DNA of 35,290 nucleotides from Roseburia sp. (GTDB lineage Bacteria; Bacillota; Clostridia; Lachnospirales; Lachnospiraceae). A program made the position numbers and the translations under genes. Below are positions 25,701 through 31,914 of the stretch, piece by piece; the first letter of the stretch is position 1; each line of letters opens with the position of its first letter. The notes beneath the pieces were generated by a model. The model saw only the letters and a program-made list of their open reading frames with translations, made no database searches and had not been told where the DNA came from. The stretch is taken from NCBI GenBank assembly GCA_023664685.1, contig JAMPFC010000021.1:1-35290 (forward strand), in the 5' to 3' direction.

Positions 25701-26219
25701 CTCCTCCGCCATCATATACGTATCGCCCATCTTTTCCTTAAAGCAGTCATAAATCCACCGGATATCCTCAAATTTTTTCCCAAGCTCCATAAGCTTCTCA
25801 AAGTCCTCTTCTTTCCGGAGACCGTACTGTTCCAGTTCACACAAAAAAGACTTACATTCATCTAAAAATCCGGGTTTATCGATCCCTCTTTTAAAATATG
25901 TAAGCCGGTCTTTCTGCTCTGCAAATACTTTCCGCAAAAGCATAGTTTTTCCCATATCTTCCAAAATCGTTTTCATGCGCGCGGGAAACTGCTCAAACAC
26001 CCGAAATGCCATCCGCTGAAAGCTGAGTACGTCGATATTTAAAATTCCCCTCCCCCCGCTTTTTTCCACGAAGGTCTTCTGGGTCTCCAGCGTAAACTGA
26101 TCCGGCACAAGTATAAAATACTGCTTATCCCTGTGTTCTGCCGCTTCTCTGCTTATCATATCATATAGAAAAGTACTCTTTCCGCTTCCCGCACTTCCAA
26201 CTATAAACTGTAATGCCAT
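22791..26219 (-). CDS. addB: ATP-dependent helicase/deoxyribonuclease subunit B
   Basis: This 1142-residue AddB partners AddA. It has a Walker A-like GSAGSGKST near the N-terminus (about 8-16), a RecB-family nuclease core with VKVVDYKTG (D928), and the four cysteines that bind an iron-sulfur cluster: C768 in FAKCPYSYF and C1096, C1099 and C1105 in CDYCSLQSIC. All are present, so both nuclease and cluster should be intact. The ATG at 26219 is chosen because GAGG lies five bases upstream; the in-frame ATG 11 codons earlier lacks a site. It appears to be the first gene of the addB-addA run. Confidence 0.96.
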   Translation of the reverse strand: MALQFIVGSAGSGKSTFLYDMISREAAEHRDKQYFILVPDQFTLETQKTFVEKSGGRGILNIDVLSFQRMAFRVFEQFPARMKTILEDMGKTMLLRKVFAEQKDRLTYFKRGIDKPGFLDECKSFLCELEQYGLRKEEDFEKLMELGKKFEDIRWIYDCFKEKMGDTYMMAEELTVQLTDIVQEMEGIRGSVICLDGFTGFTPTQYELIARLMGLCQDIYITVTTDLTGRRGHIFGISGETIASLTKVANAIPIEVGEPVVTGKGKAKKPYRFKEDGELAFLEKNIFCYPADTWNKKTEDICLYVGKKPQDEAVYVARTIWWMTVEQGYRFEDIAVITGDIPSYEHVLSREFSKMGIRYFMDDKKSIGANWVAEYIQAVLEMLQKNMDYESTFRFLRCGLSPLSKEETDCLENYVLAAGKRGFSSYDKEWKRQIRELSLEEINASRSRLCDSVRELFEDFKGKKKTVGEYTKALYSFLVRQEVYERMLSQSEVFEAQGEDILAKEYRSVYKVVMNLFDEMIELLGEETVDVEEYRQILSAGLSEGLVGFIPPKKNQVVIGDIERTRLKDIKVLFFVGFSDDLVPGKMQPPGIINARERRKIEQMGISLAPSGRKKAANDLFYLYLNFTKPSDKLIFTYSESNAGGEMRQPSYVLGKIQNIFTKLTTEYAEHFTEEDEKAKGILGTDRGLGFLISGFSKESCRTGADRELWWELWKDYRSGREKEWISRAFAGHIQGNREGKLSEKALQQLYGEELYGSITRLEQFAKCPYSYFIMYGLSLKEREEYTVEAPDFGNVVHYTLKEISDEMRAKNLRWRDLDEEKIASMVSECVDRTVGGYRDVLFHQSHRIEYMITRIKRMMNRTIWAISEQMRRGAFEQEYCEAGFSYHDNLPSMKIHLDGEKKLVFSGVIDRIDIYEDEDQVYVKVVDYKTGGIKLSLNSVFHGLQMQLVLYMAAALDMEKSKKADKAVVPAGMFYYYVKDPVLRFENPEEEADLQEQMLGEYKCNGYANERAGVLQKLDSVFGVGGELSNGAKSQCIPVNITSKGEMGRYAKVMSDEKWEQLIRHTTKMAADFGQQIMEGRIHVQPYSMRQETGCDYCSLQSICGMERAEFADKCRELEEKNEEEIWKALSEEEDLEGGGR

Positions 26220-26329
26220 AATATCCTCAATTCTGCGCTGCTTTTTGCGCATAAGTTCTATTTTCCAAAGCCCTTACATATACTATAACAAGATAGAATC
26301 TACACTCCATAAAAGGGGGAATTATCCAC

Positions 26330-26776
26330 ATGTCAAAAACCAAAATCGTTGTTTTCCAAATGAAAGAACTCGTATATACCGGTATATTCGTAGGACTCGG
26401 CATTTTACTCATCGTTTTTCTGATCGTTATGTTCTATCCTTCCGGTAATGATACCGCACAGGAGGCAGGCGGGGAAGAAACTGCTGTCTACACGCCCGGC
26501 ATCTATAACTCACAGATGCAGTTAGGGGATACCACTCTGAATCTGGAGGTCGTGGTGGACGAAAGCCAGATCAAGTCCGTAGCCCTTGTAAATCTCGATG
26601 ATTCCATAACCACAATGTACCCGCTCGTAAAACCATCCCTAGAATTTCTGGAAGAGGAACTGGTAGCCGGCACCCCGATCGACCAGATCGCTGTCAATGA
26701 AAAAAGTAAATATACCCAGACCATGCTCATCGATGGTATTAAAAATGCTCTCGCCAAGGCAAAAGTCAGTTCGTAA
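26330..26776 (+). CDS. membrane-anchored protein with FMN-bind-like domain
   Basis: This 148-residue protein has one N-terminal membrane helix (about 15-36: TGIFVGLGILLIVFLIVMF). An acidic spacer follows, then a domain resembling FMN-bind modules: YTPGIYNSQMQLGDTTLNLEV, VVDESQIKSVAL, and a C-terminal TQTMLIDGIKNALAKA helix. FMN-bind domains covalently hold flavin in some electron-transfer proteins; whether this copy binds flavin is not shown, because the flavin-attachment threonine motif is not obvious. AGGGGGAA precedes the ATG at about ten bases. It is divergent from addB, and its end overlaps the convergent nadE by 11 bp. Confidence 0.65.
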   Translation: MSKTKIVVFQMKELVYTGIFVGLGILLIVFLIVMFYPSGNDTAQEAGGEETAVYTPGIYNSQMQLGDTTLNLEVVVDESQIKSVALVNLDDSITTMYPLVKPSLEFLEEELVAGTPIDQIAVNEKSKYTQTMLIDGIKNALAKAKVSS

Positions 26777-28778
26777 TCTTTTCCGGATTCACCCGCTCAA
26801 GGTCTGCCTTCCATAACGCATCCGAAGCGTCACTCGGCATCCGCAGATCTCCACGCGGCGAGACAGCAACCGAACCAACTTTAGGCCCATCCGGAATACA
26901 GGAACGCTTGAACTGCTGCCGGAAAAAACGGTGGTAAAAAGTATGAAGCCATTTATATATTGTCTTTTCCCCATAAACATCCTGAAACGTATATGCCGCC
27001 ATCCGGAACACTTTGGATGGCATAAAGCCAAATCGGAGTATATAGTACAGATAAAAATCATGAAGCTCATACGGGCCTACGATATCCTCCGTCTTCTGTG
27101 AGATCCTGCCGTCCTTTGGCGGCAGAAGCTCCGGACTGACCGGCGTGTCAAGGATATCATAAAGCACCCGCTTTAACGTCTCATTTTTCTCTTCATGGTC
27201 TCCCTTTCCGTGATCTCCGCCGCACGTATCCGCATAATACTGCACCAGATAACGGACAAGGGTTTTTGGCACGGAACAATTCACGCCATACATAGACATA
27301 TGGTCGCCATTGTATGTGGCCCAGCCGAGCGCCAGTTCCGACAAATCTCCCGTGCCGATGACAAGCCCGCCCGCCTGATTTGCTATATTCATCAAAATCT
27401 GGGTACGCTCTCTTGCCTGTCCATTCTCATACGTAATATCATGAACATTGGCATCGTGGCCAATATCCTCAAAGTGACCCAGAACTGCTTTCTCAATCGA
27501 AATCTCCCGAAGTTCTGTCCCCAATTCTCTGGCAAGGTTTACCGCATTTTCATATGTCCGGTCTGTCGTTCCAAAACAGGGCATCGTCACGCATATAATT
27601 CCCTTTCTGTCTAACGATAACTGGTCAAACGCCCGTATCGTGACGAGCAGCGCCAATGTCGAATCAAGCCCACCAGACAGCCCGATCACAGCACTCTTGC
27701 AGCCGGTATGGCGAAGCCTCTTTGCCAGTCCTGCCGCCTGAATATTCAGGATTTCATTGCACCGCTCTTCCCTGTGGTTTTTTGTGGACGGGACAAACGG
27801 TGTCTTTTCAAATGTTCGTGTAAGCTCGGTCTTTTCCAGACAATGATAGGCAAAGACATGTCTGGTATATCCTTTTTCCTCCGGCGACTGATACACCGGA
27901 AACGTCGTCATCCTCCTTCTTTCGGACGCAAGTTTTTTGACATCAATCTCCGTGATCAGGTCATTTTTTTCAAAGGATGCATTTTCCGCAAGCAAGATTC
28001 CGTTTTCAGCAATCACATTGTGACCGGCATACACGAGATCCGTCGTCGATTCTCCACCCGATGCATTTGCATACAAATATGCTGTGACAGTCCTCGCGCT
28101 CTGCCCTTTCACCAGTTCCCGCCGGTATGCCGATTTTCCTGTGACCTCGTCACTTGCCGACGGATTCACGATCACAGAGGCGCCCGCCATCGCATGATAA
28201 GAACTCGGCGGCACGGGAACCCACAAATCCTCGCAAATTTCCGCTGCGATCGAAAACTCCGGAATCTGTTCGCAGACAAATAACTGCCGGACACCAAAAC
28301 AAACCTCCTTTTCCATAAAAGGAAGCTTGTGCGTCGTACATGGCACTTCTCTATTCTCCCCCGCCTGATAGGCTGCATCCCCGCCGGAAAAATGCCTGCC
28401 CTCGTAAAATTCAGAATACGTTGGGATATGGCTTTTGGGAACGAGGCCGAGTACCTCTCCGTGAAATACGACCGCCGCCACATTATACAGCCGCCCCTGA
28501 TGGACAAGCGGAAGCCCAACGACAAAAACCGTGTCGCACTGCTTCGTCTCACCGGAAAATTTTCCCAGTGAATCTACCGCGCCGGCAAGTAGTACCTCTT
28601 GAAGAAACAGGTCGCTGCAAGTATAACCCGTCAGGGAAAACTCCGGGAACACCAAGAGCTTCACGCCCTGTCCGCTCAATTCAAGCGCCTTTTTTATGAT
28701 TTGTTTTGTATTGCATTCGCAGTCTGCCACCTTTAAATCCGGTGAACATACACCTGCTTTGATAAATCCGTCAAACAT
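26766..28778 (-). CDS. nadE: glutamine-dependent NAD+ synthetase
   Basis: This 670-residue enzyme makes NAD from nicotinate adenine dinucleotide. The N-terminal nitrilase-type glutaminase has the triad E46 (FPEFSLTGY), K115 (LVPKSHIP) and C182 (AAEICEDLW). The C-terminal synthetase has PP-loop SGGLDS (368-373) and the GTGDLSELALGWATYNGDH block. The ATG at 28778 is used because CGGAG lies seven bases before it and the protein then begins like relatives (FIKAGVCSPDLKVADC). The frame stays open 104 codons upstream, but that part crosses the repeat region and the 6S RNA gene. It is preceded by a repeat-rich leader. Confidence 0.95.
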   Translation of the reverse strand: MFDGFIKAGVCSPDLKVADCECNTKQIIKKALELSGQGVKLLVFPEFSLTGYTCSDLFLQEVLLAGAVDSLGKFSGETKQCDTVFVVGLPLVHQGRLYNVAAVVFHGEVLGLVPKSHIPTYSEFYEGRHFSGGDAAYQAGENREVPCTTHKLPFMEKEVCFGVRQLFVCEQIPEFSIAAEICEDLWVPVPPSSYHAMAGASVIVNPSASDEVTGKSAYRRELVKGQSARTVTAYLYANASGGESTTDLVYAGHNVIAENGILLAENASFEKNDLITEIDVKKLASERRRMTTFPVYQSPEEKGYTRHVFAYHCLEKTELTRTFEKTPFVPSTKNHREERCNEILNIQAAGLAKRLRHTGCKSAVIGLSGGLDSTLALLVTIRAFDQLSLDRKGIICVTMPCFGTTDRTYENAVNLARELGTELREISIEKAVLGHFEDIGHDANVHDITYENGQARERTQILMNIANQAGGLVIGTGDLSELALGWATYNGDHMSMYGVNCSVPKTLVRYLVQYYADTCGGDHGKGDHEEKNETLKRVLYDILDTPVSPELLPPKDGRISQKTEDIVGPYELHDFYLYYILRFGFMPSKVFRMAAYTFQDVYGEKTIYKWLHTFYHRFFRQQFKRSCIPDGPKVGSVAVSPRGDLRMPSDASDALWKADLERVNPEKITN

Positions 28779-28828
28779 GGTCTGGCTCCGTTTCTGTTTT
28801 GGGTTGGTATGGTACGCCATCGTAATTT

Positions 28829-28922
28829 CATTTGTGGCTGTCGCCAATTCTTGCTCCGCATATAATACGCCATCGCCAATTCTTCGCCCGCTTCGCAGGC
28901 TCATCATTTGTGGCTGTCGCCA
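28829..28922. repeat. 18-bp direct repeat pair in the nadE leader
   Basis: CATTTGTGGCTGTCGCCA occurs at about 28829-28846 and 28905-28922. Each contains a small hairpin (GTGGC-TGTC-GCCAC or near copy). Between them lie partial copies (CGCCATCGCCAATTC; GCCAATTCTTGC and GCCAATTCTTCGC). No gene is supported here; it looks like a duplicated palindromic repeat unit. Confidence 0.5.
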
Positions 28923-28929
28923 CATATCC

Positions 28930-28980
28930 AGTAACCGGAAAAAATTTCTCCGTGCAAGCACAGAAATTTCTCCGGTCACT
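28930..28980. repeat. 51-bp hairpin upstream of nadE
   Basis: The arms AGTAACCGGAAAAAATTTCT and AGAAATTTCTCCGGTCACT pair with few mismatches, and the inner GTGC/GCAC closes on a two-base loop. No T-run follows on the minus strand. It lies between the 6S terminator and nadE and may be a leader structure or a mobile palindrome. Confidence 0.5.
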
Positions 28981-29003
28981 GAATGCGATGGCTCGTAGCT
29001 ATG

Positions 29004-29034
29004 AAAAAAAGGAGCAGCGATATTTCGCTGCCCC
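29004..29034 (-). terminator. intrinsic terminator of the 6S RNA gene
   Basis: GGGGCAGCGA pairs with TCGCTGCTCC (minus strand) around a short AATA-type loop, followed by seven T's (29010-29004). It is a strong Rho-independent terminator placed at the end of the structured RNA. Confidence 0.85.
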
Positions 29035-29259
29035 CTACGATCTTTCGTATACTCCCAAAATGCCGATTCCTGATTTTTGACTCCTAGCATGTGCTAGGTG
29101 GGCAACCGCACGTGGTCTTCTGTCTTCCATTGCAATGTTCCCATTGTACTGAAACACTTTCAGCAGTGACGGCCTGACATCCAATCACAAATATAGGAAT
29201 CCCGTTTAAAGTATTGTAGGTTCAAAAATTCAAGAGTGTCGAACATCTCAGGAAGTCAT
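29004..29259 (-). ncRNA. ssrS: 6S RNA
   Basis: The transcript would run from near 29259 to the terminator at about 29004. Near its 5' end it carries CCTGAGATGTTCG, which matches the 5' end of E. coli 6S RNA as I remember it. It continues with TTGAACCTACAATACTTTAAACGGG, then hairpins and a 3' hairpin CCTAGCA-TG-TGCTAGG type (29083-29098). The 5' TTCCTGA pairs with the 3' TCAGGAA and TTTTTGA pairs with TCAAAAA, which closes a long rod with a central bubble as in 6S RNAs. 6S RNA mimics open promoter DNA and sequesters sigma-A RNA polymerase in stationary phase. It has its own promoter and terminator. Confidence 0.8.
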
Positions 29260-29265
29260 ACTCTT

Positions 29266-29294
29266 AGTATACCTAATCTCTCTCATTTTATCAA
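29266..29294 (-). promoter_or_regulatory. promoter of the 6S RNA gene
   Basis: TTGATA (29294-29289) and TATACT (29271-29266) are separated by 17 bp, which places the start near 29259, just before the conserved TTCCTGAGATGTTCG. No ORF follows. Confidence 0.75.
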
Positions 29295-29339
29295 GTAGTT
29301 ATTCAACATTTCTTCCAGAATTTTTTACCGATTAAAATT

Positions 29340-29412
29340 AGCCTGACAATACCAAGTCAAACTCGTCTCTTAGTATCATCAGGCTGGCACACCACTGAGC
29401 CAGTTGTGGTGT
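29340..29412 (-). terminator. two adjacent hairpins after the XRE gene
   Basis: AGCCTGA-N2-ATAC (29340-29352) pairs with GTAT-N2-TCAGGCT (29373-29385), and ACACCAC (29389-29395) pairs with GTGGTGT (29406-29412). On the minus strand they follow the XRE stop by 28 bp, and the second hairpin is followed by AATTTTAAT. They may be a weak terminator or palindromic repeats insulating the 6S promoter. Confidence 0.4.
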
Positions 29413-29439
29413 CAAGCTAGCAAATTTTCAGATGCAGAA

Positions 29440-29760
29440 TCACACGTTTAATTCATGTACTGCTTTTAAAATATCAGCTACTTTTCCGATTTCCCGATCT
29501 TCAAACAAATTGACTGCATTATAAAAATCGGTATTGTAATATTTATCGTCCCCTCTTACAATATAGTCGCAAGTCGTCTCCAAGCTGTCCGCTATATGCT
29601 TTAGCGTATTTACCGTAAAGCCTTTTCTCCCAAATTCAATCTCATATAAAAATTTTTGGGATATTTTTGCCATCCGAGCTAATTTCTCCCGCGAAATTTT
29701 ACGCTCTCTTCTCAGGTTCATAATCCGATGGCCAATCTCACTATAATCTGTATCGTACAT
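29440..29760 (-). CDS. XRE-family helix-turn-helix regulator
   Basis: This 106-residue protein is a Cro/cI-type DNA-binding domain (about residues 9-66: IGHRIMNLRRERKISREKLA, KISQKFLYEIEFGRKGF, TLKHIADSLETTCDYIV) with a short C-terminal helical tail. AGGAGG lies ten bases before the ATG. It is the most downstream regulator of the cluster, 54 bp after the LytTR gene, and probably shares its transcript. Target unknown. Confidence 0.85.
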   Translation of the reverse strand: MYDTDYSEIGHRIMNLRRERKISREKLARMAKISQKFLYEIEFGRKGFTVNTLKHIADSLETTCDYIVRGDDKYYNTDFYNAVNLFEDREIGKVADILKAVHELNV

Positions 29761-29814
29761 AGGAACACAACCTCCTGAATTTTATCCTTCGAATTGCTCG
29801 TCTGAATATGTCTA

Positions 29815-30561
29815 TTAAAAATCTGTCCTTTCTTTCCTCTGGACTCCTTCCAAAAAATTTCCCCGCATCCTTGCGCCGATATCGATCAAATCGGTTATAC
29901 CCCGCATTTTTACAAAGCGGTTTGCCGTATCAATATACTCAATCATCTCTACATTCACTGCAATTCCTCTTGTCGGCGACGCAAAAATCTGGGTATGCAC
30001 CTGTTCTAAAAATCCCCTCACAGATACATTCGGCACTTCAATAACCTCGGTCTCGGTATGCACATACAATGTCCTTCTCCGGTGTTCGATATATACGATC
30101 TTATTCTCTCTAACCGGATAGGTCACTCCATCCGCGCGCAAGAACACCGCCTCTTCTCCACTAACTTTTCCATTCATCTTTTCGAGTACTTCACGGATCG
30201 TTTTTTGAACTCTTTCTTTTGAAATCGGTTTTTCTATGTAGTCAAAACAATGTACCATATGAAGAAGTTTTGCCTCAAGTCCTGCAAGCGTTGTAATAAA
30301 TACGATTTCAGCGGAAGTATAGTACGGACACGACCGGATATTCTGTGCAAAGCGGATTCCAGAAAAATCATTTGGTATATTTGATTTCAATACAATATCC
30401 ACCAAGAACAGATCCACTCGTTTTTCCGTCGCAAATTCAAATGCCTCTGCCACGTTGTCAAACTCAAATATCACTACGTCCTCACTGCACTCCCTGACCA
30501 TATTGGCCAGCGATTCTCTTGTAGCAGTCACATCTTCTAAAATTAAAACCCGTCTTCTCAT
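29815..30561 (-). CDS. orphan LytTR-family response regulator
   Basis: The 248-residue protein has a receiver domain (about 4-125: ILEDV acidic pocket, phospho-acceptor D55 in LFLVDIVL, and conserved lysine in DYIEKPIS) and a LytTR DNA-binding domain (about 145-240: NKIVYIEHRRRTLYVH; TRGIAVNVEMIEYID). LytTR regulators usually control peptide signalling, bacteriocins or surface functions. No histidine kinase lies beside it, unlike the AgrA/AgrC pair about 3 kb upstream, so it may be driven by that kinase or act alone. The ATG at 30561 has GGAG six bases upstream; in-frame TTG codons earlier were not used. It lies 35 bp after an XRE gene, likely the same operon. Confidence 0.88.
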   Translation of the reverse strand: MRRRVLILEDVTATRESLANMVRECSEDVVIFEFDNVAEAFEFATEKRVDLFLVDIVLKSNIPNDFSGIRFAQNIRSCPYYTSAEIVFITTLAGLEAKLLHMVHCFDYIEKPISKERVQKTIREVLEKMNGKVSGEEAVFLRADGVTYPVRENKIVYIEHRRRTLYVHTETEVIEVPNVSVRGFLEQVHTQIFASPTRGIAVNVEMIEYIDTANRFVKMRGITDLIDIGARMRGNFLEGVQRKERTDF

Positions 30562-30596
30562 TATATTCTCCAACAATAAGTATTACGATCACATCG

Positions 30597-30944
30597 TTAT
30601 ATGTCAGCTCCACGAAGACTTTCCTTTAACGTTTTTACCGTATCTACTATGATTTTTGTTTCTTTTTCATTGCAGTTTTCCAAAATCTTTGTGTACTCTG
30701 TCATCCGTGCTTTCTGACTCTCTTTTAATGAATCACAAAGCAACACATCCACCGAAATATCCAGTGCGTTTGCAATCCTAACCAGAACTTCTGCACTTGC
30801 ACGTGAATTTGCGCTCTCAATATTATTGATATGCGACTTAGATACTCCGGCAATTTCACTGAGCTTCTCCGCTGAGTATCCTTTCTGCATCCGATACTCT
30901 TTTACCCTTTGGCCTAACGCATTCAGATTGATCTCTTTATCCAT
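30597..30944 (-). CDS. XRE-family regulator with palindromic operator
   Basis: This 115-residue protein has an N-terminal Cro/cI-type domain (about 5-65: LGQRVKEYRMQKGYSAEKLSE, GVSKSHINNIESANSRAS, LVRIANALDISVDVLL). A C-terminal charged helix (KARMTEYTKILENCNEKETKIIVDTVKTLKES) is typical of short Clostridia regulators. The ATG at 30944 is used because GGAGGG lies about six bases upstream; the ORF extension lacks a site. Its promoter carries tandem GAGG-N6-CCTC palindromes, also found at the XRE gene at 34061-34435, so autoregulation or mutual control is likely. Confidence 0.85.
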   Translation of the reverse strand: MDKEINLNALGQRVKEYRMQKGYSAEKLSEIAGVSKSHINNIESANSRASAEVLVRIANALDISVDVLLCDSLKESQKARMTEYTKILENCNEKETKIIVDTVKTLKESLRGADI

Positions 30945-30974
30945 ATATATCCCTCCAAGATTTGGTATATACAT

Positions 30975-31027
30975 ATACTACTATACGAGGGTTTTTCCTC
31001 AAACACTTTATATGAGGTTTTCTCCCC
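30975..31027 (-). promoter_or_regulatory. XRE promoter with tandem palindromic operators
   Basis: TTGAGG (31002-30997) and TAGTAT (30980-30975) are 16 bp apart. Palindrome GAGG-N6-CCTC (30987-31000) lies in the spacer and overlaps the -35; a second, imperfect one (GAGG-N6-CCCC, 31014-31027) follows at 27-bp pitch. The same arrangement is found at 34532-34582. Confidence 0.65.
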
Positions 31028-31062
31028 GATTAAGATATATATGGATTCTTCCCATTTTCAGT

Positions 31063-31641
31063 TTATACTATGACTGTCTTTTTCTCCGCTACTGCTATCA
31101 TCATGATTCCACACACCATCAGGATTCCTGCTGCGATGGTCTGCGACAGCTTTGGCAGCCCGACAGCATACAACACCGTCGACAAAACCGCCTCTGTCAG
31201 ATAAATAACCCTTGCGCGTCTCTTATATTTTGTGATCTCATATTCTTCCAACGGTTTGTTCTCATGTTCGACCGGAGAACAGATCCATATGCAGACACCC
31301 GCCATCAACACCACGAGCATCTGTCGCCAGATCAGTCCCGGCACAAACCGGAGCCACATAAGAGAACCTAAGAAGAGCAGCCATGTCATAATTGCACACT
31401 GCACCGGAGTTTTCGCATGATATCCTCCGGCATAGATGCGAAGAGGTATAAATGTCACGAGAAGGATCATGCTCTGCCAAAACATCCCCAGAGCAAAACC
31501 TGTGATCAAAACCGCAAACATTTCTGCGATCGAACGAAGTCCCTGTACGATACCAAAGGAAACCAACCCGACATTTTCCTCCGGAATAATCTGGCTAGCA
31601 AGCATCCTGCCTGTCAGCCTTCCGGCGAACCGCTCTAACAC
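31063..31641 (-). CDS. agrB: AgrB-like autoinducer-processing membrane peptidase
   Basis: This 192-residue polytopic membrane cysteine protease would cut the AgrD precursor C-terminally and form the thiolactone. The catalytic pair is H75 (in RIYAGGYHA) and C82, seven residues apart as in S. aureus AgrB (H77/C84). Several hydrophobic helices follow (about 85-97, 108-123, 150-185). The start is GTG at 31641, three bases after the agrD stop, with only a weak ribosome site, which suggests coupling to agrD translation. Together with the upstream precursor, kinase and response regulator it forms a complete Agr-type quorum system. Confidence 0.92.
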   Translation of the reverse strand: MLERFAGRLTGRMLASQIIPEENVGLVSFGIVQGLRSIAEMFAVLITGFALGMFWQSMILLVTFIPLRIYAGGYHAKTPVQCAIMTWLLFLGSLMWLRFVPGLIWRQMLVVLMAGVCIWICSPVEHENKPLEEYEITKYKRRARVIYLTEAVLSTVLYAVGLPKLSQTIAAGILMVCGIMMIAVAEKKTVIV

Positions 31642-31644
31642 CGT

Positions 31645-31788
31645 TTACTTTCTGCGAAGGCGTTCTGCACCCTCGGGAAGCTTCGGCTGATGCATTAAAT
31701 AAAGACACGCTGAATTGACCGTGTTCGATGTAACCCGGAGTGCCAAGTCTGCTACTATTTTAGCGCCTTTTCTTTTTAAATCTTTCAT
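31645..31788 (-). CDS. agrD: AgrD-type cyclic autoinducer peptide precursor
   Basis: This 47-residue peptide is short enough to be missed by length-limited gene calling. It begins MKDLKRKGAKIVADLALRVT (amphipathic leader, 1-20). The signal region follows as SNTVNSACLYLM (21-32), and then a charged tail with HQPKLPEG (33-40) and a basic AERLRRK end. Aligned with S. aureus AgrD-I (YSTCDFIM then DEPEVPKEL), the predicted signal has a five-residue thiolactone ring Cys28-Leu-Tyr-Leu-Met32; the N-terminal length of the mature peptide is not predictable. GAGGGAAG lies before the ATG. The next gene is AgrB, which would process it. Confidence 0.92.
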   Translation of the reverse strand: MKDLKRKGAKIVADLALRVTSNTVNSACLYLMHQPKLPEGAERLRRK

Positions 31789-31829
31789 CTGTCTTCCCTC
31801 CTGTAATGACAAAAAAATAGTATGTATCT

Positions 31830-31858
31830 ATTATAACACTTTTTCTGTCTTTTTCTAC
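31830..31858 (-). promoter_or_regulatory. activator-type promoter of agrDB
   Basis: A perfect TATAAT (31835-31830) lies 42 bp before the agrD ATG, while the hexamer at 17 bp spacing (GTAGAA, 31858-31853) is far from consensus. A good -10 with a poor -35 directly downstream of direct repeats is the usual picture for promoters activated by an AgrA-type regulator. Confidence 0.6.
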
Positions 31859-31862
31859 AAAA

Positions 31863-31891
31863 TGCGACAGACAACCAAAATTTGCGACGAA
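31863..31891. promoter_or_regulatory. direct repeats, candidate LytTR regulator site
   Basis: TGCGACAGA (31863-31871) and TGCGACGAA (31883-31891) repeat at a 20-bp pitch, about two helical turns, just upstream of the agrDB -35 region. LytTR regulators bind 9-bp direct repeats spaced about two turns apart in this position. The repeat sequence differs from the S. aureus consensus, so the assignment rests on geometry. Confidence 0.5.
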
Positions 31892-31914
31892 CGACACTTC
31901 TTATTTCTGAAAGA

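Noticed and set aside
25182..25865. Plus-strand ORF of 227 codons inside addB
   Set aside because: It is a shadow of addB with no ribosome site, domain or sensible composition.
28829..28922. CRISPR array near nadE
   Set aside because: Only two copies of an 18-bp repeat with internal partial copies, no regular spacers and no cas genes.
28779..29090. N-terminal extension of NAD synthetase by 104 codons
   Set aside because: It crosses the repeats, the 6S terminator and part of the 6S RNA; the ATG at 28778 has a ribosome site and matches the family start.
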